64,000 nt of DNA from Ureibacillus terrenus (GCF_006569205.1 NZ_VIGD01000005.1:120928-184927); one strand, 5' to 3'; counted from the first letter of the stretch, positions 1-8,820 are shown. The notes: generated from the letters alone by a model not told the origin. Numbers and translations: made by a program.

Positions 1-40
1 TTTAAGCCCTTTTTTAAAAAATTTCTCATTTCTCATTTAA

Positions 41-77
41 AAATTAAAACCGCTCAGCAACTTTTGTCGCCGAGCGG
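41..77 (-). terminator. Weak terminator downstream of csrA
   Basis: A stem pairs 50-58 with 69-77 with one mismatch and is followed on the minus strand by a T/A-rich stretch (TTTTAATTTTT). It lies just past the csrA stop and probably ends the flagellar operon transcript. The U-run is interrupted, so readthrough is possible. Confidence 0.5.
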
Positions 78-83
78 GGTGGT

Positions 84-299
84 TCATTTCAAATTCTTTT
101 TTAACACATCCAAACTTTTCACGACGGCTTCCGTATTGGATTCCAGGACTGCCTGCCTCAATTCCCCGCGAACGATGTCCACATGTTTCGGGGCCCGGAT
201 GCCGATCTTTACTTGATCACCTTTCACTTCCGTAATGACAATTTCGATATCGTCTCCAATCCAAATCGTTTCGCCCGGTTTTCTTGTCAGTACCAGCAT
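84..299 (-). CDS. csrA: Carbon storage regulator CsrA
   Basis: This encodes a 71-residue RNA-binding translational regulator. In Bacillus, CsrA binds the hag (flagellin) leader and blocks flagellin translation, and FliW antagonises it. The N-terminus MLVLTRKPGETIWIGDDIEI and the later VKIGIRAP segment are family hallmarks; the length is typical. The ATG at 299 was chosen because GGGGTGAG lies just upstream and the longer reading frame lacks family similarity. The fliW stop is only 4 bp upstream, so the two are co-transcribed and likely translationally coupled. It is the last gene of the late flagellar operon seen here; hag would be expected beyond the left edge. Confidence 0.96.
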   Translation of the reverse strand: MLVLTRKPGETIWIGDDIEIVITEVKGDQVKIGIRAPKHVDIVRGELRQAVLESNTEAVVKSLDVLKKNLK

Positions 300-303
300 A
301 TGC

Positions 304-744
304 TCACCCCTTCTCACTTTGCAGATCCAGTTTGTGGCGGATGGCATATGCCTCATCATTCAAGATGACTTGCTTCGCTTTTTTGTTCCGCGTATTCACG
401 ACAAGCGGCGCCCTCAAATTGGCCGTTGATTCGGCCAATGTGTCTTTCAATGTCACAATCACAAATACGGCCACTTCCTCTTCGCTCCGGATGTCCAGCG
501 CATGAACCGTTGCCTCGTCGATTTCAAAGTCATAGTTTTCCTTAATGATATACGGGCTCGTGATGATAAAGGCCAAGTCTTTTGTTTTCACTGATTGAAG
601 GATTTGAAAGGCGCCGTTTTCCCCGAGGGGAAGCTGAATGAATTGCTTTTCCCCTTCAAATCCCGGAATGCCGTGTTCAAAATTCAAAATCATCGTCGGA
701 TCGATGGTCATTTCACCCATATACGCTGTTTGAATGTTCATCAT
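304..744 (-). CDS. fliW: Flagellar assembly factor FliW
   Basis: This is a 146-residue cytoplasmic protein of the FliW family. FliW binds newly made flagellin and, when free, binds CsrA and releases hag mRNA from repression, coupling flagellin synthesis to export. Family features include the GIPGFEGEKQF segment near residue 25 and a conserved C-terminal RAPLVVN stretch. Two adjacent ATG codons follow an AAGGAG site 7 nt away, so the start is secure to within one codon. It sits directly before csrA, the standard Bacillus arrangement. Confidence 0.95.
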   Translation of the reverse strand: MMNIQTAYMGEMTIDPTMILNFEHGIPGFEGEKQFIQLPLGENGAFQILQSVKTKDLAFIITSPYIIKENYDFEIDEATVHALDIRSEEEVAVFVIVTLKDTLAESTANLRAPLVVNTRNKKAKQVILNDEAYAIRHKLDLQSEKG

Positions 745-763
745 TTAACGACTCCTTACTGGT

Positions 764-1318
764 TTATACAAGCCAATCAATTCTTACTGATGGATAGTAT
801 ACCATGCCGATGTTGACTTTTCCCGGTATATACTCATGAACCGGTTTATTGATTTTGGTATTGTTGATCACTTTTTGCGGTTCGATACGGATATCCACTT
901 TGGCAGGCTCATAATGGATTTTCAAACTGCCGGGCTGCGGAATAAATTTGATATTTAAACTTGTATATGGCTGCCAATCTCTTAATTTTGCCTGTTCCGC
1001 AATAGGATTCCCGCCGTCTTCGATACGCATTAATTGCTGTCCTTCCTGCGCCCTTCTTGCAATGCCTTCCAAAACATCTTGCCTTCCCTGCCAGGCCATT
1101 TCCGCAATTCGTGACCGTGCGTTTTGATAACCCATACTTTCCCTTGCTTCATAAGCATCGATGAATAATTCGGACGGCGTTGTTTCAATGGTCATCTTTG
1201 CTTTCGGTTGTTGGAGATCGAGTTCGGCTTTTGGCTGCACGATTGTTTGGACCGGTTTCGTCGTGGTAATGCCAATCAGCGCATCGGTTGTCTCGATTCG
1301 GATTTTTGGGATATTCAT
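764..1318 (-). CDS. yviE: YviE-like protein (DUF6470 family)
   Basis: This is a 184-residue protein found between flgL and fliW in Bacillus-type flagellar operons. Its molecular role is not established. The sequence is rich in short beta-like stretches (IRIETTDALIGI, MTIETTPSELFID) and has a central helical segment of Arg/Ala/Gln-rich character. The ATG at 1318 follows AAGGGGGAATTTG; a TTG one codon earlier is a less likely start. A hairpin separates it from flgL. Confidence 0.85.
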   Translation of the reverse strand: MNIPKIRIETTDALIGITTTKPVQTIVQPKAELDLQQPKAKMTIETTPSELFIDAYEARESMGYQNARSRIAEMAWQGRQDVLEGIARRAQEGQQLMRIEDGGNPIAEQAKLRDWQPYTSLNIKFIPQPGSLKIHYEPAKVDIRIEPQKVINNTKINKPVHEYIPGKVNIGMVYYPSVRIDWLV

Positions 1319-1337
1319 CAAATTCCCCCTTGAAAGA

Positions 1338-1364
1338 AAGCGTTTGGATGGTCTCCAAACGCTT
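1338..1364 (-). other. Intra-operon hairpin between flgL and yviE
   Basis: An 11-bp perfect stem (1338-1348 with 1354-1364) has a 5-nt loop and no U-run. It lies between the flgL stop and the yviE start. It looks like an mRNA-stabilising or processing hairpin, or a partial attenuator, rather than a full terminator. Confidence 0.5.
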
Positions 1365-1383
1365 CGTAATGTTCATTGATAAA

Positions 1384-2277
1384 TTATCTCATGAAATCCA
1401 CCAAAGTCGGCTGGATGATGCGGGAGCCCACCGAAAGTGCGGCGCGGTGAATGGATTCCTGGGTAATTAAATCCGTAATGGATTTTTCATAATCAATATC
1501 TTCATTTTCGGACATTTGTTTTGTAGCAATGATTTCCTGGGATTGCAATCGATCATCCATCAGTTCAATGCGGTTTTGGCGTGCGCCGACATCCGCCCGG
1601 GTTGACAATAGTTCATCCATTACGCTGTCGATATCATTCAAATATGAAGATAATTCATCCGCGCTCTTAAAATCGATTGTCGCATCAATATCCGCAAACA
1701 TGGAATCGATTTTTTTGAACAACTCAATCGGAGTTGTATTGATTTGGATGCTGATACCGTTGAAAACTTCGATTTCAATCGGTTTAGTGAATGCCGCTTT
1801 TTCGTCATCAGCCGCTGTATCAATGGAAAATTGGCCGTTCTCAAAAGGCGGAGTCGTTGTTTTGGTTCCGCTGAATATGTATCGATTTCCGATTTTCGTA
1901 TTGGCCAAATTCTGAATATGTTCCCGCAATTGTTGCAGCTCGCTGTTGATTTGCAGACGTTCTTCCGGTGTCACCGTGTCAGTAGATGCCTGGACCATCA
2001 ATTCCCTCGCGCGCTGCAGAGCCGAACCGATCTTGTCCAGCGCATCATCGGTTGTATTCAGCCAGTTGTAAGCTTCACCGATGTTGCGGGAATATTGTTG
2101 GACTTTGTTTAATTCGGCGCGATACCCGATCCCTTTCATGACAATGACCGGGTCATCGGAAGGACGGTTCACTTTTTTTCCCGTTGTGATCTGGTCCTGA
2201 TATTTCCCCAATTTCGAGTAACTTGCAGAAAGATTTTTCAACAAATTATTAGAAAGCATTGACTGTGTCACGCGCAT
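1384..2277 (-). CDS. flgL: Flagellar hook-associated protein FlgL (HAP3)
   Basis: FlgL forms the outer hook-filament junction ring on which the flagellin filament is built. The 297-residue protein has the flagellin-like N-terminal helix (MRVTQSMLSNNLLKNL, ITTGKKVNRPSDDP) and a matching C-terminal helix (ALSVGSRIIQPTLVDFM). It is exported by the flagellar type III system, so it has no Sec signal. The ATG at 2277 is preceded by AGGAGGTGACCGCC; the in-frame GTG three codons upstream lies inside that ribosome-binding site and was rejected. It is 16 bp downstream of flgK. Confidence 0.96.
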   Translation of the reverse strand: MRVTQSMLSNNLLKNLSASYSKLGKYQDQITTGKKVNRPSDDPVIVMKGIGYRAELNKVQQYSRNIGEAYNWLNTTDDALDKIGSALQRARELMVQASTDTVTPEERLQINSELQQLREHIQNLANTKIGNRYIFSGTKTTTPPFENGQFSIDTAADDEKAAFTKPIEIEVFNGISIQINTTPIELFKKIDSMFADIDATIDFKSADELSSYLNDIDSVMDELLSTRADVGARQNRIELMDDRLQSQEIIATKQMSENEDIDYEKSITDLITQESIHRAALSVGSRIIQPTLVDFMR

Positions 2278-2293
2278 GGCGGTCACCTCCTAC

Positions 2294-3868
2294 CTATAGT
2301 CCAACACGGCCCATTCCGTTAATGATTTTGTCCAATGTTTCATCAATTACCGTAATCATTCGGGCGTTTGCATTGTAAGCTTGTTGGAATGCAATCATAT
2401 TCGTCATTTCTTCGTCGAGGGAAACGGAACTGATGGATGCCCTTCTTTCGGAAACGGATTGCTGCAATGTCAAGGCGTTATAAGTCAAACGCTGGGCTTG
2501 TTGACCATCGACGCCCAATTGGCCGACAATTCCTTCAAAGCAGCTTTGAACGCTTATGTTTCCAAGGCCCGCAATGGGATTGAACTTCAAATTGGCAAGG
2601 GCCAATGCATTTTTTCCGTTTCCCGGCTCGGCCTGATGTTCCGGTGAGTTTGATGCCGCAATCTTATTTGGATCATTGACGATTTCATTCGAAACATAAA
2701 TATTTCCTGCAGTGATGTTTACAACATCAGCGGTCTCTTTATTAACAAAAAAGTTGACGCCTTTAGCCCCATCCAAATCGGTTCCGGATGTGTGAATGTT
2801 GTTGAATGCCTCCGCGAATTCCTTTGCCAATGTATTGATCTTCTCAAGCATTTCAGGGAAAAGGCCTTTTTCGGTACCATCTGCCGCCACATAGCCAAAT
2901 GAATCCACCAGGGATTTTAATTTACCTAAATTGCTGAAGCTGTCGATACTGAATGGCCCTCCATCCCAGTCATTTCCTGATGGGATATCGTTTCCTTGGC
3001 TGTCTACCAATTTGAACCCTTGTACACTGTTTTCTGGCGTCAGGCCATCGCTTGTGTCTCCATCTATTCGGAACTGAACGAAGTCTTTGCCATCAATCAA
3101 TTTCACTTTTGTTCCATCTTTCAGCTTCAAATACACTTTGACAGGGCCTTCCGCAATTGGAAGGGCATTACCGCCGGATTTGCCATACTCCAATTCAATC
3201 GGAAAATAGGTGGACAATTGGTCAAGCAACTTATCCCTTTCATCATACAAATCATTTGGCATGTAGCCGTTCGGTTCCACCGTTTGAATCTGATGGTTGA
3301 GCTGTGCAATTTGCTGCAACACGGAGTTGGCATCTCTCAACAGAATGCCGATTTCATTGCCGGCATTTTCTTTCAACTGCTGAATTGAATTATGTATGTA
3401 ATGAAAAGAATCAGCAACCGCAATCGCCCGCTGTACGACTACCGCCCGGGCGCCTCCGTCTTCCGGCTGTACGTGCAAGTCCTGCAAGGCATTCCAAAAC
3501 TCATCCAATGCTTTTGCCAAACCGTAATCGGATGGTTCATTCAAAACGTCTTCCAATTGGCTGATGGCCTTGGATCTTGCCTCCCAATACCCCAATTTGT
3601 TCGTTTCTTGACGATATTGCTGGTCAACAAAGGCATCCCATATCCGCTGTACCGATCCTGCTTCTACACCCGTCCCGATATGTCCCGCCGTTTTGGGAGC
3701 GTTCAAGCCGGAGCCGGGATAGCCGAGGGTCGGCTGCATGTTGACCCGCTGCCGGGAGTAGCCTTCCGTATTGGCGTTGGCGATGTTGTGTCCCGTTGTA
3801 TATAAAGCGCTTTGCTGCGTGAACAGGCCGCGCTTGCTTGTTTCCAGTCCCATGAATGTGGAGCGCAT
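2294..3868 (-). CDS. flgK: Flagellar hook-associated protein FlgK (HAP1)
   Basis: FlgK is the inner hook-filament junction protein. The 524-residue product begins MRSTFMGLETSKRGLFTQQS and contains the conserved HNIANANTEGYSRQRV motif near residues 31-46; the C-terminus (EEMTNMIAFQQAYNANARMI) is the conserved coiled region of hook and HAP proteins. The ATG at 3868 follows AAGGAGGAGACCTT. It lies upstream of flgL in the operon and is separated from flgN by an unusual 533-bp gap. Confidence 0.97.
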   Translation of the reverse strand: MRSTFMGLETSKRGLFTQQSALYTTGHNIANANTEGYSRQRVNMQPTLGYPGSGLNAPKTAGHIGTGVEAGSVQRIWDAFVDQQYRQETNKLGYWEARSKAISQLEDVLNEPSDYGLAKALDEFWNALQDLHVQPEDGGARAVVVQRAIAVADSFHYIHNSIQQLKENAGNEIGILLRDANSVLQQIAQLNHQIQTVEPNGYMPNDLYDERDKLLDQLSTYFPIELEYGKSGGNALPIAEGPVKVYLKLKDGTKVKLIDGKDFVQFRIDGDTSDGLTPENSVQGFKLVDSQGNDIPSGNDWDGGPFSIDSFSNLGKLKSLVDSFGYVAADGTEKGLFPEMLEKINTLAKEFAEAFNNIHTSGTDLDGAKGVNFFVNKETADVVNITAGNIYVSNEIVNDPNKIAASNSPEHQAEPGNGKNALALANLKFNPIAGLGNISVQSCFEGIVGQLGVDGQQAQRLTYNALTLQQSVSERRASISSVSLDEEMTNMIAFQQAYNANARMITVIDETLDKIINGMGRVGL

Positions 3869-4401
3869 AAGGTCTCCTCCTTGCAAAAAATTTCTTTCGC
3901 GGAAAGGTCGTCTTCCGCTGCCTATATTAATATGGAAGGAAATCGCAAATCCTTCCGAAGTTAGAAAGAAGAAGGGGGCTTCAAATCAAGCCGAATTCTA
4001 TAGGCAAAGCCAGAGAGGGGTTCAGGTTCCGAATCGGCCAGAGATTCCGCTTTTGCTTCAAATGTATTTCCGAATCCTGCAATATGTATCGAAAGGGTCC
4101 ATGAAAGTCCCTTCCGGCGTGAAAAATATGTATGGTTGCTTGCGAAAGGATCGGAATTTAAGATTCCCCTTTCGCGAAGATTTCCCGATTCCCGCGGAAT
4201 GAGGAATGCTCCTCCTGATGGTCCCAAGGAATCTTCCAAAACCCCCTCCTTAAAGGGGCGCCAACCATTCTGCCATCTGTACATTGGGATTCAAAGAGCC
4301 GCTCCAACCTGAATGCCAATGTTTGCGAATTGCCCATCCGCGAAATTCTGCCGTCTGCCGTAAATCTGGAATCGCGGATTACCCCAAATCAGTCCCTAAA
4401 C
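3869..4401. other. 533-bp gap inside the flagellar operon; no convincing gene
   Basis: Related Bacillus operons have flgN and flgK nearly adjacent. Here the gap holds many scattered copies of short words such as CCGAATC, GATTCCG and GCGAA on both strands, without strict periodicity. A 107-codon minus-strand reading frame (3961-4284) has no ribosome-binding site and no recognisable similarity. The region looks like decayed repeat sequence of the kind that fills other gaps in this window. Confidence 0.5.
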
Positions 4402-4899
4402 CTACACCTGCGAATCGAACAGCGACTGCCGGGAAGCGCCGCCTCCTTGCGACATCCTGCCGGAATAATTGATCGGCTCAGCCTGCGGACGCAACATGTT
4501 CAATGTGACATTCACAAACTGCAATGAGTTCAAAATCAACTGTTGGTTCAACTCATTTTGCCGTTTCAACGCTTCAATCACATTCATCAACCGGCTTCGC
4601 ACGTCAGCCAGCCGTCTCCGTTCCTCCTCATCTTCCACCGCTTCCATCAGCTCCGCAACGGTCGGCGGGCCGGACACTTTCAATCCTTTCGCCCGGAAAT
4701 ATTCCTTCACCTTCTCCTGCCGCTGCGCCTCCAGCTGCTCGATGGCCGCCACGTGGGATTGCTCGATTTTCAGTATGTTGTTCAATTCATCCACGTCGTT
4801 GTGTTTCACAAGTTCTGTTTTTTGATGGGCGTAATCAAGCAGGCTCTTATGCATTTTCTCAAGTTTTTCCAAAATTGAAAGAATCGGTTGAATGGACAT
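4402..4899 (-). CDS. flgN: Flagellar export chaperone FlgN (YvyG)
   Basis: This encodes a 165-residue, highly helical cytoplasmic protein of the FlgN family, the export chaperone for FlgK and FlgL. The long N-terminal helix (LEKLEKMHKSLLDYAHQKTE) is followed by charged coiled-coil segments and a central helix rich in Glu and Arg, as in YvyG. The ATG at 4899 follows AAAGGAGTACCGAACC. It lies between flgM and flgK, matching the conserved order. Confidence 0.9.
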   Translation of the reverse strand: MSIQPILSILEKLEKMHKSLLDYAHQKTELVKHNDVDELNNILKIEQSHVAAIEQLEAQRQEKVKEYFRAKGLKVSGPPTVAELMEAVEDEEERRRLADVRSRLMNVIEALKRQNELNQQLILNSLQFVNVTLNMLRPQAEPINYSGRMSQGGGASRQSLFDSQV

Positions 4900-5011
4900 G
4901 GTTCGGTACTCCTTTATATCCTTTTAAGAAACCTTTTCATCGGGCTTTCGCCATTGGCAAGCTCCTTGAAAAAATTTTTCCGCAATGGACAGAAGCTTTT
5001 TCAAAGTTGCG

Positions 5012-5275
5012 TCATTTCCGGTAAAATCTCAGCAGATCCTCCGCCAATTTGTGCGCATCCACCTGATATTGGCCGGATTGGATTTGCTGTTTAATGCGCT
5101 GGATTTTCTCCGCGCGCTCTTTCTTATAATCGGACGCAATGTGCAATTCTTTCGCCGCATCCGAAATTTCGATTTTATCTACATAATGGGCAGATTTTTC
5201 TTTCGGCGCAGCCACATTGCGGATCTGTTTGCTATACGGATTCACTGAATTTGTTTGAACTGGATGAATTTCCAC
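5012..5275 (-). CDS. flgM: Anti-sigma-D factor FlgM
   Basis: FlgM binds the flagellar sigma factor (sigma-D) and holds it inactive until the hook is complete. The 87-residue protein has the conserved C-terminal sigma-binding half (DKIEISDAAKELH, then RAEKIQRIKQQIQSGQYQVD). The start is a GTG at 5275 after GGAAGGGGG. A sigma-D-like promoter lies upstream at 5311-5338. Confidence 0.93.
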   Translation of the reverse strand: MEIHPVQTNSVNPYSKQIRNVAAPKEKSAHYVDKIEISDAAKELHIASDYKKERAEKIQRIKQQIQSGQYQVDAHKLAEDLLRFYRK

Positions 5276-5310
5276 AAGTTAGCCCCCTTCCTTTAACCTG
5301 TCTAATTCTT

Positions 5311-5338
5311 ATTTCGGTTTGTTCACGAAAATGTTAAA
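5311..5338 (-). promoter_or_regulatory. Candidate sigma-D promoter upstream of flgM
   Basis: On the minus strand, TTAA at 5334-5337 is followed after 15 nt by ACCGAAAT at 5311-5318. The sigma-D consensus is TAAA, 15 nt, then GCCGATAT; six of eight -10 positions match. flgM is a known sigma-D-dependent gene in Bacillus. The -35 match is imperfect. Confidence 0.45.
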
Positions 5339-5353
5339 TAAAAAATAAAAAAA

Positions 5354-5402
5354 CTCACATTCCCGTTATAATGATTAAGTATATCAACAATGGGGATGTG
5401 AG
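5354..5402 (-). terminator. Terminator downstream of yvyF
   Basis: CTCACATTCCC (5354-5364) pairs with GGGGATGTGAG (5392-5402), and the minus strand then runs into a T-rich tract (5341-5353). It would end or attenuate the yvyF transcript before flgM. Confidence 0.65.
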
Positions 5403-5418
5403 CAAGGTTATGTATGAT

Positions 5419-5844
5419 TTAATCCTTGTTAATTTTTTCGCGGTCTGCCAAGTATGTATTTCTTTCATGTTTTTTTATGTTTTCCCGGAATTCCTTTGCC
5501 GCTTCAAAAGCGCGCAAATCCGATTTCAATTCTTCCGTGCAGCGTTCGCATAATCTCCCTTTTTTTGTCAACCGTCCGCAATTGTCGCAGGGGTAGCCCA
5601 GGTTCGGGAATACAGCCGGATGCAGGCGTCCTTTCCGCACCCATTTAAATAACAATTCCCTGTCGACGCCGGTCGCTTCAACGATCCGATCCACCGTCGC
5701 CGCGCGGTTCTCCCGTTTTCTCAAGAAACGATAGACGATTTGATACAGTTCTTCTTCTTCTTTGGCACACTTATAACAGACATCATTGAAGCCGGTATAG
5801 TTGAAAAACTCCCCGCATCTGGGACAATTCCGGATTTCTGCCAC
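5419..5844 (-). CDS. yvyF: YvyF-like flagellar operon zinc protein
   Basis: This 141-residue protein belongs to the YvyF family encoded at the head of the flgM operon in Bacillus, associated with flagellar gene regulation. It has two zinc-ribbon-like Cys clusters: RNCPRCGEF and CYKCAKEEE at the N-terminus, and CDNCGRLTKKGRLCERC near residues 85-101. Between them is a helix-turn-helix-like segment (ATVDRIVEATGVDRELLFKWV). A GTG at 5844 follows AGGAGGGATTGTC and was preferred to longer ATG starts. Confidence 0.88.
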   Translation of the reverse strand: MAEIRNCPRCGEFFNYTGFNDVCYKCAKEEEELYQIVYRFLRKRENRAATVDRIVEATGVDRELLFKWVRKGRLHPAVFPNLGYPCDNCGRLTKKGRLCERCTEELKSDLRAFEAAKEFRENIKKHERNTYLADREKINKD

Positions 5845-5934
5845 GACAATCCCTCCTATCCAAAAAATCTGTATTTGCCATTTATTATACATCAATGAAT
5901 GCGGTTGCATAAGGAGATTTTCCATTCGTGCAAG

Positions 5935-6260
5935 TTCTTATGTGATCAAGGGGAGTATCCTTATGGCCAAGGGGATTCCTATGTGCCCAAGGGGTGTTTT
6001 CATGCTACCAAGATGAATGCCCTTCTGCCCAAGGTCATTCTCTATCTGCCCAAGATAGCTCTCCATCTATCCGAGGGGATTCCCTATGTGCCCAAGATGA
6101 AATCCCATATGCCCAAGGTGTTTTTCCATGTGCCCAAGATGAAATCCCATATGCCCAAGGTGTTTTTCCATGTGCCCAAGATGGATTCTTTTATGCCCAA
6201 GGGAGATTTCCATAGTGCAAAATGAATTCTCATATGCCAAAGCCCATTCCCTATATGACC
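5935..6260 (+). repeat. 21-bp tandem array A (GCCCAAG family)
   Basis: About 14 degenerate copies of a 21-bp unit with core GCCCAAG. The best part, 6088-6210, alternates two monomers (gTGCCCAAGATGAAATCCCAT type and aTGCCCAAGGTGTTTTTCCAT type), giving a 42-bp higher-order unit. Because 21 is a multiple of three, several spurious reading frames stay open with 7-residue repeats. It occupies the gap between comFC and yvyF. Confidence 0.9.
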
Positions 6261-6377
6261 AAGCTGATTTTACATCCGCCCCAGCACATCTCGCATAAAC
6301 CCCACCCGCACAAGTTTGCTCTCCATCCGTACAAAAAACCGACTTCCCTGACCGCTCCCCAAAGAAATAAAAAAAAC

Positions 6378-6417
6378 GAGCGGGTTGGAAAAGACATCCT
6401 TTTTCCAAATCCGCTCT
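6378..6417 (-). terminator. Strong terminator in the comFC-yvyF gap
   Basis: A long stem (6378-6392 with about 6400-6417, one mismatch) has U-rich flanks on both strands. It probably ends the comFA-comFC transcript, though it lies about 250 bp past the comFC stop. Confidence 0.65.
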
Positions 6418-6490
6418 TTTGGGCTTTTTGGACAGCCCTTCGCCAAATCCCGGCCATCCGCCAGAATCAGACGAGGAAAGGGAGACAGAA

Positions 6491-6619
6491 ATGAGAAGAT
6501 ACAATCGCTGGATTACACTCCAGCAAGCAAAAAACCGAAGAAGAAAAGGACTGCAAAACAGCCTTTGCCCTTCATTCAAAGGAGCAAATATAATACTCAC
6601 CGCTCAAATTATTGCATAA
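6491..6619 (+). CDS. Possible small basic protein (42 aa), unverified
   Basis: The sequence AGGAAAGGGAGACAGAA precedes an ATG that opens a 42-codon frame rich in Arg and Lys (MRRYNRWITLQQAKNRRRKG). No family is recognised. It is antisense in orientation to the neighbouring genes and may be chance; the ribosome-binding site is the only support. Confidence 0.22.
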   Translation: MRRYNRWITLQQAKNRRRKGLQNSLCPSFKGANIILTAQIIA

Positions 6620-6666
6620 ATCGCCCCGCACAATTTTTGTAGAATTTGTTTCAATTTTATGACAAC

Positions 6667-7317
6667 TTAAAACATCAATGGGGATGCTTTTATGGCTTCC
6701 TGACCTCCTTTCGCCCTGATCAAAGTAAAAGCTTTGACCGATTTGGCTCCCCCCTCCATCAGCACCTGTGTGGCATGGCGGATGGTCGTGCCTGTGGTAT
6801 AGATATCATCCACAAGGAGAAGATCCTTTCCCTCCACTTGCGCATCTTCCCTTAACACAAAAAGTTGGGGCGTTTTCATCCGTTCCTCCCTCGATTTCCC
6901 GGCCTGCGCTTCCGTTGTCGTTTTTTCCAGCACATGAACAAAGGGGATGCGCGCCTGCCTGAGCAATTCATCCACGTGGCTGAACGTGCGTTCCTTCCAT
7001 TTCTCCGGATGCATTGGAATCGGAACGATCAGTTCTTTCCGGTTTTTCAAATGCCGATGAATTTCCCCGGCGAACACTTTGGCAAGGAGCACATCACGCA
7101 TGAACTTGTAGCGGTGCAAATAATCTTGCATCGCTTCGTTATAGTAATAAAGGGAATCAACTTCTTCGTTCCCCTCATGACGATACCGCTCAAATTTCCC
7201 TTCGCATTCTTGGCATATCGCCTGGGGGAACCGGTTGACAAACAGCCTTTTCCAATCCATCCGAATCGTGAGCGGTGCATTGCAAAGAAGGCAATGGTCG
7301 ATTTCGCGCCGGTTCAT
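6667..7317 (-). CDS. comFC: ComFC, competence protein with phosphoribosyltransferase fold
   Basis: ComFC is a cytoplasmic protein needed for efficient uptake or handling of transforming single-stranded DNA and works with ComFA. The 216-residue product has an N-terminal Cys cluster (CLLCNAPL and CQEC) and the phosphoribosyltransferase signature LLLVDDIYTTGTT near residue 175. The ATG at 7317 follows AAGGGGGATTGG. It is downstream of comFA in an apparent operon (72-bp gap). Confidence 0.93.
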   Translation of the reverse strand: MNRREIDHCLLCNAPLTIRMDWKRLFVNRFPQAICQECEGKFERYRHEGNEEVDSLYYYNEAMQDYLHRYKFMRDVLLAKVFAGEIHRHLKNRKELIVPIPMHPEKWKERTFSHVDELLRQARIPFVHVLEKTTTEAQAGKSREERMKTPQLFVLREDAQVEGKDLLLVDDIYTTGTTIRHATQVLMEGGAKSVKAFTLIRAKGGQEAIKASPLMF

Positions 7318-7389
7318 CCAATCCCCCTTTTTTCCGGAATTCGCCATTTTCATTTGCCGCTCGTACTCAGCTAATGGAACAACCGTCTT

Positions 7390-8820
7390 TCATGTTCGAA
7401 ATCCTTCCTTATTTAACCGAAGAATTTCATTTCTTGCCGCGTCCATTTCGACGGAGATGCCGTGGTGAAAAAAGACGATGTCCCCATTTGGAAAATCCGC
7501 ATGCCGCCCCGCCCTGCCGCTGATTTGAATCAGCGCGCCGGACGTGAAAATCTTGGATTCCGCCCCGACCACCGCCACTTGCACATTTTTGATCGTCACC
7601 CCCCTCTCCAGAATCGTTGTGGTCAATAATCCGGGGATCTCCCCATTCCGGAGTTTCATCACCTTCTCCTTCCGTTCCGAATCTTTTGCGTGAACGCCGC
7701 AAATGTCCGGATGGATCTCCTGAAACAAAGGGATCGCCTTTTCCATCAACGGAATCGCCGGAAAGAAAATAAAAAACGGTTCCTCTCGCCCAAGTCTCCT
7801 CTTTGTCCAATGCATCAGCTTCTTCGGCAGTTTCCCTTTATCGATTTGCCTGTCATAAAACCAAAGGGGCTCAAACCTCGGCACCGGAAGCGGGTGGCCA
7901 TGGTACCTTCGCGGAATAAAAGAACAGCCCCATCTTTCTTTTTTCACTTTCGTCAACAGCTCCGAGGTTGGCGTTGCCGTGACAAATGCAACGGGCGCAC
8001 CCTCTTTCCTTGCTTTCCAAACCGCCTTTTGCAAAGACCGGTCATAGGTGTATGGAAAAGCATCCGCTTCATCCACAATGACAACATCGAAGGCCTTTTC
8101 AAAACGGTAAAGCTGATGGGTCGTGGCAATCACAAGCTGCGCAAGGCCCTTTTGCTCCGGGGCATCGCCATAATAGGCATGCATAATCGTATTTGGAAAA
8201 GCCTTTTGGAAACGGGGAAATAATTCCAATACGACATCCGTCCTCGGGGTGGCGATGCAGATTCTCCATCCTTTCCGCAAACAATGGAACACGGCCGGGA
8301 ACAATATCTCCGTCTTCCCCGCACCGCAGACCGCATGCAATAAATGGTTCCTTTTCCGCCCAATGCTCTCCCTTAGTTCTTCGGCCGCTTGTTGCTGCAG
8401 GACGGTAAAAGAGCCGTTCCAATCAAAAACATGCCGTTTCGGGAATATGCCGGAAGGGCCGTTCCAAACCAACAGTTCCGTGCAGCAGCTCATCCTCCCC
8501 ATATTGATGCAATGCCTGCAGTAAACACACGCTTTCCCGCATCGGGCGCAGTCGAATTCCACAAATTCGCGCTGATTGTCGTTATGGCAGCGGTTGCAAA
8601 AATATCTTTTTCCGAAAAGAGACGGGGAGGATGGTTTGATTGATATTGCCGGTTTGATTTTGAAAAAACTTCTTGAAATATAGCAATCCAGCTTTTCTTT
8701 TGAAAAAGGGGCGTGTTCCCTGGACCAGATTTTCCCCAGAAAGAAATCCCGGATTTCCGGCTCCGCAATGATTCCCTTGTACCGCTTCGACTCCCGGTTT
8801 CTCCGCAAAATGTACTTCAT
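7390..8820 (-). CDS. comFA: ComFA, DNA-import DEAD-box ATPase
   Basis: ComFA is the membrane-associated ATPase thought to drive import of single-stranded DNA during transformation. The 476-residue protein has a Cys-rich zinc module at residues 75-115 (YFCNRCHND, DCARCGKACVYCRHC), Walker A VCGAGKTE near 167, a DEAD-like VDEADAFPY near 243, SAT-like TATPTSE, and the helicase C-terminal motif QISGRAGR. The ATG at 8820 follows AAAGGAGGAAACC. It appears full length, so the competence machinery is probably intact. Confidence 0.95.
   Translation of the reverse strand: MKYILRRNRESKRYKGIIAEPEIRDFFLGKIWSREHAPFSKEKLDCYISRSFFKIKPAISIKPSSPSLFGKRYFCNRCHNDNQREFVEFDCARCGKACVYCRHCINMGRMSCCTELLVWNGPSGIFPKRHVFDWNGSFTVLQQQAAEELRESIGRKRNHLLHAVCGAGKTEILFPAVFHCLRKGWRICIATPRTDVVLELFPRFQKAFPNTIMHAYYGDAPEQKGLAQLVIATTHQLYRFEKAFDVVIVDEADAFPYTYDRSLQKAVWKARKEGAPVAFVTATPTSELLTKVKKERWGCSFIPRRYHGHPLPVPRFEPLWFYDRQIDKGKLPKKLMHWTKRRLGREEPFFIFFPAIPLMEKAIPLFQEIHPDICGVHAKDSERKEKVMKLRNGEIPGLLTTTILERGVTIKNVQVAVVGAESKIFTSGALIQISGRAGRHADFPNGDIVFFHHGISVEMDAARNEILRLNKEGFRT

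Noticed and set aside
3961..4284. 107-codon minus-strand frame between flgN and flgK
   Set aside because: No ribosome-binding site, no recognisable similarity, lies in decayed repeat-like sequence.
5899..6225. Open frames through array A encoding 7-residue repeats (MPK.. type)
   Set aside because: They arise because a 21-bp period keeps all frames open; no ribosome-binding site, and equivalent frames open on the opposite strand.
5935..6260. CRISPR array interpretation of the 21-bp arrays
   Set aside because: Units are contiguous without unique spacers and too short for CRISPR repeats.
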